Source: Lactiplantibacillus mudanjiangensis (lineage in GTDB: Bacteria > Bacillota > Bacilli > Lactobacillales > Lactobacillaceae). Taken from it: a DNA stretch of 64,000 nucleotides. Below the pieces are notes generated by a model that worked only from the letters and a program-made list of their open reading frames with translations, made no database searches and was not told the DNA's origin. Location of the stretch: the NCBI RefSeq assembly GCF_005405385.1, contig NZ_BJDY01000003.1, positions 310,001 to 374,000 of the forward strand. Direction: 5' to 3'. Below, in pieces: positions 25,440-34,287 of this stretch (position 1 is the first letter of the stretch; each line of letters starts with the position of its first letter). The translations under genes and the position numbers were made by a program.

Positions 25440-26321
25440 ATGACGGAACGAATCGATGGACACACAATTTTAATTGGCCTGATGGCGTACCCAATCAGAC
25501 ATTCAATGTCACCAACCATGCACAACAACGCGTTCGCAAAGTTGGGATTAAACTACGCATACTTGGCATTTGAAGTGACTAACGAGACGTTGCCGGCCGC
25601 GATTCAATCCATTCGGACCCTTGATATGCGCGGTTCTAACATTTCAATGCCTAACAAACAAAAAGTTATCCCATTATTGGATAAATTAGATCCAGCCGCT
25701 GAAATGATTGGCGCGGTGAATACGATTGTTAACGACGACGGAATTTTAACCGGTTACACGACTGATGGGATCGGGTTTATGAAGTCTTTGGATGACGAAG
25801 GGATTAACATCCGTGGCCATAAGATGACCTTAGCTGGTGCTGGTGGTGCTGGTACCGCAATTGCGGTTCAGGCTGCCTTAGATGGCGTTACTGAAATGTC
25901 GATTTTTAACTTGCATGATGATTCTTGGGACAATGCCAAGCGCAATGTTGAGTTATTGAATGAAAAGACTGATTGCAAGGCCACGTTACATGAACTTGAA
26001 GATCGCGATGATTTAAAGGCTGAAATTGCTGATTCGTTTATTTATACTGATGCTACGGGGGTTGGGATGAAACCCTTAGAAAATGAAACGTTGGTCACTG
26101 ATCCAAGTTGGTTCCGTGAAGATTTAGTCGTTTTTGATACCGTTTATGCACCACGGAATACGAAACTCATGCAAGTCGCTGAACAAGCGGGTGTTAAACA
26201 TGTTTTCAACGGTTTAGGTATGATGCTTGAACAAGGTGCCGCGGCCTTTAAACTTTGGACAGGTGAAGATATGCCAGTTGACTATATTCGCCAAATTCTC
26301 TTTGATGATGACCAACAGTAG
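25440..26321 (+). CDS. Shikimate/quinate 5-dehydrogenase family (AroE/YdiB-like)
   Basis: Encodes 293 residues. PIRHSMSPTMHNNAF is the substrate-binding Ser-x-Ser region, SNISMPNKQKV carries the catalytic Lys, and GAGGAGTAIAVQAAL the nucleotide loop. It reversibly oxidises shikimate (and perhaps quinate) to dehydro forms with NAD(P)+. The length is YdiB-like. Its place beside aroD, apbE and a flavoprotein, under LysR control and away from other aro genes, suggests catabolic or redox use of quinate/shikimate rather than aromatic biosynthesis. TAGGAG precedes the ATG. Confidence 0.88.
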   Translation: MTERIDGHTILIGLMAYPIRHSMSPTMHNNAFAKLGLNYAYLAFEVTNETLPAAIQSIRTLDMRGSNISMPNKQKVIPLLDKLDPAAEMIGAVNTIVNDDGILTGYTTDGIGFMKSLDDEGINIRGHKMTLAGAGGAGTAIAVQAALDGVTEMSIFNLHDDSWDNAKRNVELLNEKTDCKATLHELEDRDDLKAEIADSFIYTDATGVGMKPLENETLVTDPSWFREDLVVFDTVYAPRNTKLMQVAEQAGVKHVFNGLGMMLEQGAAAFKLWTGEDMPVDYIRQILFDDDQQ

Positions 26322-26344
26322 TTTCACGAGAGGAGTCATTTAAC

Positions 26345-27106
26345 ATGACACAAGCAGTAAAAGTTCGCAATATTTTCTTAGGTCAAGATCGGCCCAAACT
26401 GGCTGTGCCAATTACTGGACGTACAACGGCAGCCTTATTAAAACAATTAAAACCAATCGTCGCTGAAAAGCCTGATTTAGTGGAATGGCGGATTGATTAT
26501 TTCGCCGATGTGACGAATGCGGAAAAATTAGTCGCTGCCGGACAACAAATTCGGCAAGCTTTGGGTGATATTGCCTTATTAACGACATTTCGGACCCAAG
26601 GCGAAGGCGGGGCATTGTTATTACCGTCTGAGCAGGCTTACTTTGACATCTGCCAAGCGGTGATTAACGGTCAATTCACCGATGCCTTAGATGTTGAACG
26701 TTATCACGATGAAACGGCTGTTAAGGCAACCGTTGCCGCGGCTCATGATCAACATGTCGTTATTGTGATGAGTAATCATGATTTTCAAGCGACCCCCAGC
26801 GCGGCTGAAATTGTGTCACGCTTAACTAGTATGGCTGAATTCGGCGCGGACGTACCTAAGATTGCGGTGATGCCACAGTCCGTGGATGATGTGTTGACGT
26901 TATTGACGGCGACTAATCAAGCGCGGCAAACGTTATCTCAACCAGTGATTACGATGTCAATGGGTGATCTAGGGAAAGTTTCGCGACTTGCCGGCGAAGT
27001 CTTTGGGTCGTGTTTATCGTTTGCGACAGTTGGGGCCGGGTCGGCACCTGGTCAAATGGCGCTGACCCAATTACGCCCAATGTTACAAGCATTGAAATTG
27101 AGTTAG
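26345..27106 (+). CDS. aroD: Type I 3-dehydroquinate dehydratase
   Basis: Encodes 253 residues, normal for the class I enzyme, which interconverts 3-dehydroquinate and 3-dehydroshikimate through a Schiff-base lysine. LVEWRIDYF, TFRTQGEGG, VIVMSNHDFQATP (catalytic His) and ADVPKIAVMPQ (catalytic Lys) are all present, and the end GSAPGQM matches the substrate lid. It follows the aroE-like gene by 23 bp behind GAGAGGAG, forming one transcription unit. Together the two genes would interconvert quinate, dehydroquinate, dehydroshikimate and shikimate. Confidence 0.93.
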   Translation: MTQAVKVRNIFLGQDRPKLAVPITGRTTAALLKQLKPIVAEKPDLVEWRIDYFADVTNAEKLVAAGQQIRQALGDIALLTTFRTQGEGGALLLPSEQAYFDICQAVINGQFTDALDVERYHDETAVKATVAAAHDQHVVIVMSNHDFQATPSAAEIVSRLTSMAEFGADVPKIAVMPQSVDDVLTLLTATNQARQTLSQPVITMSMGDLGKVSRLAGEVFGSCLSFATVGAGSAPGQMALTQLRPMLQALKLS

Positions 27107-27134
27107 GTTTTTAACCGATAGGGAGGTGATGGTG

Positions 27135-28085
27135 ATGACGCAAAAAAAATATATTTCCCAATTTACGATGATGGGAACTGTCATCACCATTACGCTCTTT
27201 ACGCCCAATCAACCGTTAGTCGAGGCACTTTACGACTATTTAACAAAAATGGATCAAACGTTTTCGATGAACCGCCCAGATTCAGAGCTGATGGCGATTA
27301 ATCGCCAAGCTGGCGTACGACCAGTCGTGGTAAGCCCCACGTGTTTTGATTTAGTCCAGCGGGCAGTCAAAGCGTCACAGGTCTACTCACAGAGCTTCAA
27401 CGTGTTGATGGGACCAGTCGTCAAGCTTTGGCAGATTGGTTTTGGTGGGCAAACGGTGCCGGCATCCACGCAAATTCAGCGGTGCTTAGCGTTAACGAAT
27501 CCGCAAGACGTGGTCCTTGATGCGCAGGCACACAGTGTTTACTTAACGAAACCTGGGATGCAACTCGATTTAGGGGCGATCGCGAAAGGTTATTTTGCCG
27601 ATCAACTGATTGAACGCTTGCAACAAGCTGGGGTGACCCAAGCTATCGTTAATCTAGGTGGCAACGTAAAGGTATTGGGCGTTAACCCGACAACCGATAC
27701 CGGGCTTTGGGCAGTAGGCATTCAGGCACCTAAAGCCCCTCGTGGGACGCCAGTTTTGCAAGTGGTGACGCCGGCTAAAACGGTCGTCACTTCCGGGATT
27801 TTTGAGCGGTATTTTCGGATTGGATCAAAACTCTATCATCATATTTTAGATCCACAAACCGGCTATCCGGTGGCTAATCCGATCGAGCAAGTATCGATCT
27901 TGACTGATCAGTCCGAATACGCTGAAATTTTATCAACCGTAAGTTTTTTTAAAGGCGCCGTGGCTGGCGTCCGATGGCTGAATCAATTACCTAATGTCGA
28001 GGCCATCTTTATCGATCGCCAGCAGCACGTTCATGTGACGGCTGGGTTACAGCATTTGAGTGAAGGAGTGTATTGCTATGAGTAA
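27135..28085 (+). CDS. apbE: FAD:protein FMN transferase (ApbE family)
   Basis: Encodes 316 residues from the ATG at 27135, eight bases after GGGAGG; GTG/ATG codons at 27126-27131 overlap that site. ApbE transfers FMN from FAD to a Ser/Thr of a target flavoprotein. Motifs: MGTVITITLF, LDLGAIAKGYFADQ (FAD/Mg site), NLGGNVKVLG and LYHHILDPQTGYP. There is no lipoprotein signal, so it acts in the cytoplasm. The next gene, overlapping by 8 bp, carries the Asp-x-x-Ser-Gly-Ala-Thr modification motif, so it is the evident substrate. Confidence 0.92.
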   Translation: MTQKKYISQFTMMGTVITITLFTPNQPLVEALYDYLTKMDQTFSMNRPDSELMAINRQAGVRPVVVSPTCFDLVQRAVKASQVYSQSFNVLMGPVVKLWQIGFGGQTVPASTQIQRCLALTNPQDVVLDAQAHSVYLTKPGMQLDLGAIAKGYFADQLIERLQQAGVTQAIVNLGGNVKVLGVNPTTDTGLWAVGIQAPKAPRGTPVLQVVTPAKTVVTSGIFERYFRIGSKLYHHILDPQTGYPVANPIEQVSILTDQSEYAEILSTVSFFKGAVAGVRWLNQLPNVEAIFIDRQQHVHVTAGLQHLSEGVYCYE

Positions 28086-30375
28086 TGTCAAACAAATTAA
28101 GGGTCAAGCTCAAGGTCACAATGGCATCATTAGTTACGAAGTCGATGTCGATGATAACCAAATTGAAGATTTAAAGATTCTGAAGCATTCTGAAACATCG
28201 GGAATTTTTAACCAAGTAATTGATAAGTTAAAAAAGAGCGTGATTACCGCGCAATCTTTTAACGTTGATACCATTAGTGGCGCGACGGTCATGACCCAAG
28301 CATTACTCGATTCGGCGAAAAAAGCAGTGGCGGCTAACGATGTCAAATTGACGCCGAAACCCATGGCTGCTAAGTCGACCAATACGCAACACTTAAGTGC
28401 TGACGTCGTGGTGATTGGTGGTGGAGAAGCTGGGTTAGTCGCTGGGAGTCGCGCTTTAACGAAGGGGCAATCAGTCATCTTAGTTGAAAAGAACGGCTAC
28501 TTAGGTGGCGCCACTATTTTAAACGGCTCAAATGTAACCGGAACTGGGTCTAAAGTGGCCGCTAAGATTTTTGGCGATAATCATGATACGCCGGCAACGT
28601 TAGCGGCGGATGTGGCTCGCGAAAGTAAGCACACTAATTATCCGGCGATGACCGATTTAATGGCAGCCAACATTGGTCCAGCGATTGATTTCATTAGTGA
28701 CTTTGCTGATTTGCACTATCAAAAAGCGCAAACTCAAACGCCAGAACATTCGATTAATCGTCAAATTGAACTACCCACGGCTAGCAGTTACGAATTTATT
28801 CAAAAAGTCTCAAAAGCCTTTAATGCGCATGGTGGCAAGACGTTGTTAGATACGCGGGTGGAGGAATTAACGTTTAACCGCCATGGCGAAGTTAATGGCC
28901 TCGTTGCTTATCAACATTCAACGCCAGTTAAAATCAAAGCCCGTTCAATCGTGTTGGCTACCGGTGGTCACGGTGCCAGTCAAAAGATGCGTGGCGCTGA
29001 AAGCCAAGGCCTCGACTATTATGGCCCGATGACATCCACCGGCGATGCTTATGATTTCAATGCGAAATTAAACTTGCAAACGCATGATTTAGGTTGGTAT
29101 AAAGTTTACCCACATGGGGTCGAAGTTGAACCAGGCGTTGCGAAGTTAACGACGTATGCCTCGAAGCAAGCGACTGATATGGGCGCCTTGTATGTGAATA
29201 CCAAAGGCCATCGGATCGTTAATGAATCGGCCGTTTACAGCGATTTTCGGGATGCGATTTTGGCACAACCAGATAAAGTAGCTTATTTGTTGATGGACGA
29301 GCGGACTTGGAAACAAGTTTACGATTTACTTGTGTTACATGACTTTACACCAAAAGAAATTCAAGGCTTCTTTGATAATCCCGATCAAACACCGATCTTT
29401 ACAAAAGGTAGCTTAACGGATGTTGCTAAAGCTGCAGGTATCGATGTTGAACAATTACAACAAACTGTCACGACTTATCAAGGCTATGCACAAGCTGGTC
29501 AGGATCCTGAATTCAAACGGGATGCCCAATATTTGCACACCTTTGACGGTGACACGTATTACTTAATTGAACAGCGTGGCCGGTTTGCCACTACGTTAGG
29601 TGGCTATTCGGTGACGACACCTGACTTGGAACTGATCACTAAAGATACCGTTCCCGTGGCGAATTACTATGCAGCCGGCGAAGTGGCCGGCGGCGCTAAT
29701 GGTCATGACTCAATGCCAAGTATGATGAATACTTGGGGCATTTCATCCGGGTATGTCGCTGGTGCGGCAGCCAGCGACAATGCTGAGGCCCAAAAAGCGA
29801 CCGGCGATACTGAGTTAAATATCGTCGCCTTGATGGGTACTAATGCTAGCAAGTCTTATAACCGGGATTTGTTAAGTGCGATGCAGGATTTATTTGACGC
29901 TAAAGTTGATTTTAGTATTGAAGAAATCAAAGATTTACCACTATTCTGCGAAGACTGTGTTGATGAGGCACCGGCATCGGTTACCGATCTGAGCGCTAAG
30001 ATTGATGCAGCTGATGGGGTTGTGATTGCGGTCCCTGAATACGATCACGCAGTTCCAGCGGCGCTCAAGAGTGCGTTAGAATGGTTATCTTGCAAGGAAC
30101 ATCCATTTAAAGGCAAACCAGTCATGATTGTCGGGACCTCTTTAGGGATTCAAGGCACGGTTCGTGCGCAAATGAACTTACGGCAAATTTTGGATTCACC
30201 CGGTGTTGATGCTAAAGTATTACCTGGCAATGAATTCATGTTGCCACAAGCAGCGAAACAGTTTGATGATCGCGGCCAATTAATGGATCAAGGGAGCGTT
30301 GATTTCTTAAAGCAATGCTTTGACAACTTCTTAATGTTTATTGAAACTGACGAATCAACACCAGTTTTGGCTTAA
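28078..30375 (+). CDS. Three-domain flavoprotein reductase (FMN-binding, FAD fumarate-reductase-like, NADPH FMN-reductase)
   Basis: Encodes 765 residues from the ATG at 28078, which follows GAAGGAG and overlaps apbE. Residues 1-90 form an FMN_bind domain with DTISGAT (64-70), where Thr70 is the expected FMN attachment residue. Residues 100-570 are a FAD_binding_2/fumarate-reductase flavoprotein (GGGEAGLVAG, HGASQKMRG, PSMMNTWGI, substrate-domain HGVEVEP). Residues 585-765 are an NAD(P)H-dependent FMN reductase (IVALMGTNASKSYNRDLL, VIAVPEYDHAVPAALKSALEW). The architecture matches the lactobacillus hydroxycinnamate reductase HcrB. Here the operon suggests an enoic cyclic acid such as a (dehydro)shikimate as electron acceptor. 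No signal peptide is present, so it is cytoplasmic. Confidence 0.87.
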   Translation: MSNVKQIKGQAQGHNGIISYEVDVDDNQIEDLKILKHSETSGIFNQVIDKLKKSVITAQSFNVDTISGATVMTQALLDSAKKAVAANDVKLTPKPMAAKSTNTQHLSADVVVIGGGEAGLVAGSRALTKGQSVILVEKNGYLGGATILNGSNVTGTGSKVAAKIFGDNHDTPATLAADVARESKHTNYPAMTDLMAANIGPAIDFISDFADLHYQKAQTQTPEHSINRQIELPTASSYEFIQKVSKAFNAHGGKTLLDTRVEELTFNRHGEVNGLVAYQHSTPVKIKARSIVLATGGHGASQKMRGAESQGLDYYGPMTSTGDAYDFNAKLNLQTHDLGWYKVYPHGVEVEPGVAKLTTYASKQATDMGALYVNTKGHRIVNESAVYSDFRDAILAQPDKVAYLLMDERTWKQVYDLLVLHDFTPKEIQGFFDNPDQTPIFTKGSLTDVAKAAGIDVEQLQQTVTTYQGYAQAGQDPEFKRDAQYLHTFDGDTYYLIEQRGRFATTLGGYSVTTPDLELITKDTVPVANYYAAGEVAGGANGHDSMPSMMNTWGISSGYVAGAAASDNAEAQKATGDTELNIVALMGTNASKSYNRDLLSAMQDLFDAKVDFSIEEIKDLPLFCEDCVDEAPASVTDLSAKIDAADGVVIAVPEYDHAVPAALKSALEWLSCKEHPFKGKPVMIVGTSLGIQGTVRAQMNLRQILDSPGVDAKVLPGNEFMLPQAAKQFDDRGQLMDQGSVDFLKQCFDNFLMFIETDESTPVLA

Positions 30376-30381
30376 GTGCCT

Positions 30382-30432
30382 AAAAAGATGAGCAACCAAA
30401 CTCAAATTTGAGTGGTTGCCCATCTTTTTTTA
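30382..30432 (+). terminator. Terminator of the shikimate/flavoprotein operon
   Basis: AAAAAGATG-AGCAACCA pairs with TGGTTGC-CATCTTTTTTT, with an inner ACTCAAATTTGAGT palindrome. The dispersed element at 30437 begins five bases after it. Confidence 0.88.
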
Positions 30433-30436
30433 TTAT

Positions 30437-30971
30437 CTAAAGACTGAAAGTTGCTTATTTAGTAATAATCGGTTGATATGGTAAGTATTCACCACTTACT
30501 TGCCACCTATCGTTCGCCCACATTGAGCCGGAACGCTGTGGGTGGACCGGTTCAGCCAAAAAGCGGTCTGAACCGTCGTTTTGAACCGCCTAACCCGCGT
30601 TTCAAAAGCGCCAGGCTCTAAGCGATAAATCACTAAGAGCTTCCCACGGCTGGGCTCAATGTGGACTCGCTCTGGTTATGATGGTGATTACGAAATTGAT
30701 TGCTATTCGCAATACAACCGGAGCCAGTCAGTGATGGCGCCGGCCGTGAAAATATCGTTAGTCCGGGTGGTTTCCCCGGACTTTACGATATGGACGACTT
30801 TTGAGACTAGTGATTTTGGCTAGGCTCAAAAGCGAGGTGGAAGCCTGCGCTTTGGCTGGAACCGGTCCCCACAGCCGGCAGAATCGCTAGCTGGCGTAGG
30901 TGATCAATTTAGCATGACTTAAGGCAATTCTAGTAAAGCTTTTACCGTCATACTTAACTTTCAACCTTTAG
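30437..30971 (-). mobile_element. Dispersed non-coding element with terminal inverted repeats, copy A (reverse)
   Basis: 535 bases of GC-rich, hairpin-rich, non-coding DNA. The ends are CTAAAGACTGAAAG (30437-30450) and CTTTCAACCTTTAG (30958-30971), inverted repeats with two mismatches. The interior is the reverse of copy B at 47154: for example, 30820-30840 complements the block at 47240-47260, and the CGATATTTTCACGGCC and CACATTGAGCCCAGCC blocks recur. It fills the gap between the flavoprotein terminator and the 3' end of the antiporter gene. It encodes no transposase, as in a MITE. Confidence 0.8.
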
Positions 30972-30979
30972 ATTTTTTG

Positions 30980-32572
30980 CTAGTTATCTGTTTGATCGGC
31001 GTCAAAAATAGTTGGCCCAATAATCAACGATTCTGCCAGTAACGTTTCGTTATAAAGTTTAAACACATAAGTCTGATATTTAACTTCTCGTTGTGAAACC
31101 ATGTCGAGATATTGCCGTTCTTGGTCGAGCGCGTTCATGAAGGCGCGCATTTCTAGTTCTTTTTCCGCGCCTGTAAATTCTGGACGGCGCACGACGCTTA
31201 CCCAAGCGCGGGTAAAATCACGTGTGCGGGTGCGTTGCTTTTGGGTCATTAAATCGAAAATAACGGATTCCTTGACGTTAGGCGGTAGATACATTTTTTG
31301 TACCGTTTCAATCGCCCGATGCACCATTTCGACCCGCAATTTATCGATTTCAGTTGTTGCTTGTTCATCGGTGACAGCCGGCTTAAGTAGCCACCGAAAA
31401 ACGATGGTGGGGACTAACATGCTTAAAATAATGAGCGTACTAGCAGCCATTAAGACTAAACGGAAATCGGCAGTTTTAATGGCAGTTTCCGTCAAGGTGT
31501 AGGCTAGCGCCAACGTGACGGCGCCATGCACACCGCCTAACGCAAAAATCCAAGCGGCCCGTTGGTTGAATTTTAAGCGGAGACGACTATAGCCAAACCG
31601 GACGACTAGATTGGCGAAGTAGAGGACGACTCCAATGAGCAGAAAGTTCCAAGAGCCGATGCCTAAGTGTTCGGTAGCGGTGATCTTAACGAACATGAAG
31701 CCCAGAATAACAAACACGATGCTGTTGAAAATTTCGGTGATCATGCCGACTAGATCAAAAGCGAAGTGCACTTGTTGCGGATTAATCAGGCGACTACGCT
31801 GCGCTTCAGCGTTATGCACTAATCCAGCGACCACAACGGCGATGATCCCAGAAACATGAATCGCTTCTGCCGTGTAGTAGAGGACAAACGGTGTCGCTAA
31901 GTAGACTAACAGTGAGGCGTTCAAGGCATTATAGGAAGAACGCAATAAGACCTGGCGAAATAAAACGATGATCCAAGCCATAACGGCGCCAAATAGCACC
32001 CCGCCGCCAGCCGATACTAGAAAGTCAATCAAGGTTTGCCCATAATTAATGCGCCCATTGACCGTCCACAAAACGGCCATATTCAACAAAATGATTCCGG
32101 AAGCATCGTTGAAGAGCGACTCCATTTTCAGAAAGGTACCTTCGGTTGGTGGCATCGTTAGGCCGTTAGTGACGGATTCCATGGCAGTGGCATCAGTGGG
32201 GGTACTTACCGCGGCTAAAATAAAGGCCAGTGGTAAACTAACCATGCCTAGTAACCGGATGCTGAAACCAGCCACAATAGTTGCAAGAATGACTAAGACC
32301 ACCGTGGTTTGAATAATGTGTTTAAGCTCTTTACCAACGGCATTTAATCGGGTTGCTTGGCCTTCAAAAAAGAGCAATGGTGCCACAATTAGGCCAATAA
32401 AAATTTCTGAATCAAACTTCTCAATGTGATGACTCAATACTGGAATCAGATAGAGTCCGACCCCAACGAGCATGCTAATATAGTTGACCGAAATCTTGGT
32501 TAAGACGCGTGAAGCGAAAATACTGATAATAGCGGCTAAAACCAGAATGAACGTCGAAAGCATCAGATGCAT
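30980..32572 (-). CDS. CPA1-family Na+(K+)/H+ antiporter (NhaP-like)
   Basis: Encodes 530 residues: about twelve transmembrane helices in residues 1-390, then a 140-residue cytoplasmic tail with many charged residues. Core helices include VSTPTDATAMESV and FLKMESLFNDASGIILLN, the Asn-Asp ion-binding pair typical of CPA1 exchangers. It exchanges monovalent cations for protons at the membrane, relevant to acid and salt tolerance. Monocistronic; its 3' end lies 9 bases from the inverted repeat of element copy A. The ribosome site is weak (GAGGGGGTGTTG before the ATG). Confidence 0.86.
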   Translation of the reverse strand: MHLMLSTFILVLAAIISIFASRVLTKISVNYISMLVGVGLYLIPVLSHHIEKFDSEIFIGLIVAPLLFFEGQATRLNAVGKELKHIIQTTVVLVILATIVAGFSIRLLGMVSLPLAFILAAVSTPTDATAMESVTNGLTMPPTEGTFLKMESLFNDASGIILLNMAVLWTVNGRINYGQTLIDFLVSAGGGVLFGAVMAWIIVLFRQVLLRSSYNALNASLLVYLATPFVLYYTAEAIHVSGIIAVVVAGLVHNAEAQRSRLINPQQVHFAFDLVGMITEIFNSIVFVILGFMFVKITATEHLGIGSWNFLLIGVVLYFANLVVRFGYSRLRLKFNQRAAWIFALGGVHGAVTLALAYTLTETAIKTADFRLVLMAASTLIILSMLVPTIVFRWLLKPAVTDEQATTEIDKLRVEMVHRAIETVQKMYLPPNVKESVIFDLMTQKQRTRTRDFTRAWVSVVRRPEFTGAEKELEMRAFMNALDQERQYLDMVSQREVKYQTYVFKLYNETLLAESLIIGPTIFDADQTDN

Positions 32573-32655
32573 CAGTCAACACCCCCTCTGTTTTTTAATG
32601 ATCAACTTATTGTACCTGTTGTGTGCGAAAGGCTGAATTAAAGAGTCCTTAAATT

Positions 32656-32709
32656 AAAACCCAGCAAGCTAAAATTGCGGTGATCGCAACCTTAGCTAGC
32701 TGGGTTTTA
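32656..32709. terminator. Bidirectional hairpin between the antiporter gene and larO
   Basis: AAAACCCAGC-AGCTAA pairs with TTAGCT-AGCTGGGTTTT (one unpaired base per side), with an inner GCGGTGATCGC hairpin and flanking A/T runs. A parS site follows after three bases. Confidence 0.8.
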
Positions 32710-32712
32710 AAA

Positions 32713-32728
32713 TGTTTCACGTGAAACA
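32713..32728. other. parS site (perfect)
   Basis: TGTTTCACGTGAAACA between a terminator and the last codons of larO. Confidence 0.92.
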
Positions 32729-32735
32729 AAGGGGG

Positions 32736-33467
32736 CTATAAAGTCATTAATTGTGCTTGTAAATCAGGGAGTGTCGCTAACTCGCTGGCAGTGACATCAG
32801 CGGTGACCTGGTGATCGGCATTAAAAATTAGGAATCGCTGACCCACCGGTTGAACTTGTTGAAAGTTGTGACTGGCCATAATGATGGTTTTACCAGCAGC
32901 TTGTAATTGTTGCAGCAAGGTTAACATCTGCTGTTGAGCCGCGATGGTGAGGCCGTTAAGTGGTTCGTCTAACAATAAAACTTGCGGATTTAGTGCCAGC
33001 ACACTCGCTAAGGCGACCCGTTTCTTTTCCCCACCAGAAAGTTGGTAGGGGACACGATCGCGTAAATCAGCACTGCGCGTTAAGGCCAAACAATCGTTAA
33101 TGCGCTTAGTCACTTCACTCGGTGATAGTCCAAGTTGTTGGGGACCAAAGGCGACTTCTTCAGCAACCGTTGGATTAAATAATTGCACATCGGTATTTTG
33201 AAAAACCATCCCAATTTGTTGATGAAGTTGTTGGCGTTTTACCGCATCCGCTAAGTAGCCTGAATCAACTAACTGTTGATTAAAATGGTAAGTCCCTTGA
33301 GTAGCCGTTGCTAGGCCGCTTAACAAGCGTAGTAAAGTTGATTTGCCAGAACCATTTGGCCCCATTAAACAGACGAATTCACCGGGATTGATGGTTAAGC
33401 TTAAAGACGCTAGGCCGCAAGTATTGGGGTAGTCATAACTTAGATCCGTTAAGTCAATTAATGCCAA
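32736..33467 (-). CDS. larO: LarO, ATPase of the nickel ECF-type transporter
   Basis: Encodes 243 residues. The TTG at 33467 is preferred, eight bases after GGAGG; a longer frame to 33482 would contain that site. Walker A GPNGSGKST, signature LSGGEKKRV, Walker B VLLLDEPLNG and the His switch ASHNF are intact, as in CbiO-type ATPases. With LarMN and LarQ it imports Ni2+ for the LarA pincer cofactor. It overlaps the larQ end by 14 bp, so translation is coupled. In L. plantarum the lar genes are controlled by LarR and by L-lactate. Confidence 0.93.
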   Translation of the reverse strand: MALIDLTDLSYDYPNTCGLASLSLTINPGEFVCLMGPNGSGKSTLLRLLSGLATATQGTYHFNQQLVDSGYLADAVKRQQLHQQIGMVFQNTDVQLFNPTVAEEVAFGPQQLGLSPSEVTKRINDCLALTRSADLRDRVPYQLSGGEKKRVALASVLALNPQVLLLDEPLNGLTIAAQQQMLTLLQQLQAAGKTIIMASHNFQQVQPVGQRFLIFNADHQVTADVTASELATLPDLQAQLMTL

Positions 33468-34287
33468 AATAATGTCCTCCAAACAGCCACAAGCCCATTA
33501 ATAGCAAACTAGGACTGACGGCCAAGTAGTCACGCCAACGATTGGTGGCAGTGGCTTTAACGTATTGTCCGTTGAAGCCGCGAGCCTCCATTGCAGCGTA
33601 AAGTTCCAAGGCATAGGTGTAGCTTTTTAAATAAAGATTGCCGAATAAGGCCCCGATTAAGTGATAAGGATGTCGCGCTGGCGCCACCAAACGCAAATCC
33701 ATGGCTTCAGTGGTTTGCAATAAATATTGACCAAGCATTCGTAAATAAATCATGGCAATTGCCAACGTCATGATGATGACATTGGGACAATGCCAAGCTT
33801 TTAATCCAGTCAAAATAGCTGCAAAAGGCGTTGTTAAACGAAAATGCAGGGCCTGCGCCAGCATTAAGCTGGTTTTGAGTCCAAAGAAGAGCACCGTTGT
33901 GGGTCCTGCCAACCAATAACTTGGTAAGACGACCAGGCCAGCAACTAGGCAATCCAGTAGCCAATGACGACCAAAATAACGGAGTTGGCGTGGCGGCAAT
34001 AGCATGAGTTGTATGCCGAGCATTAGGCCTAATAGCCATAACCAACTTGGACTTTGAACGCTGGCAATCAGTCCAAGCATTAAACCTAAACGTAAAAGTT
34101 TAGCTTGAGCTGACAAGTGCCAGTTGCTGGTGACAACTGGTGCTGGTTGGGCTAATCGTCGTAATAAATGGCGTAACCGGCGTTGATTATGTGCTAAAAA
34201 TTGTCGGGAATAGCGTCGTCGAATTTTAGTCGGCGGCGTTGGCCGTTGTAGCCAGTTTGGTAGTTCAGTTTTTGGGTTGGGGATCAT
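33454..34287 (-). CDS. larQ: LarQ, transmembrane (CbiQ-like) component of the nickel transporter
   Basis: Encodes 277 residues. A basic N-terminal 75 residues precede five or six transmembrane helices; the family coupling motif is the Ala-Arg-Gly segment AMEARGFNGQYVKAT near the end, which contacts the ATPase. Both ends overlap neighbours (larMN by 23 bp, larO by 14 bp). GAGG lies ten bases before the ATG. Together with LarMN and LarO it makes an energy-coupling Ni2+ importer. Confidence 0.92.
   Translation of the reverse strand: MIPNPKTELPNWLQRPTPPTKIRRRYSRQFLAHNQRRLRHLLRRLAQPAPVVTSNWHLSAQAKLLRLGLMLGLIASVQSPSWLWLLGLMLGIQLMLLPPRQLRYFGRHWLLDCLVAGLVVLPSYWLAGPTTVLFFGLKTSLMLAQALHFRLTTPFAAILTGLKAWHCPNVIIMTLAIAMIYLRMLGQYLLQTTEAMDLRLVAPARHPYHLIGALFGNLYLKSYTYALELYAAMEARGFNGQYVKATATNRWRDYLAVSPSLLLMGLWLFGGHYFGIN

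Noticed and set aside
26322-26330. TTTCACGAG between aroE-like gene and aroD as parS
   Set aside because: Only a half-site; the following bases are the GAGAGGAG ribosome site.
32736-33482. larO starting at 33482
   Set aside because: That start contains the GGAGG site itself; the TTG at 33467 has correct spacing.
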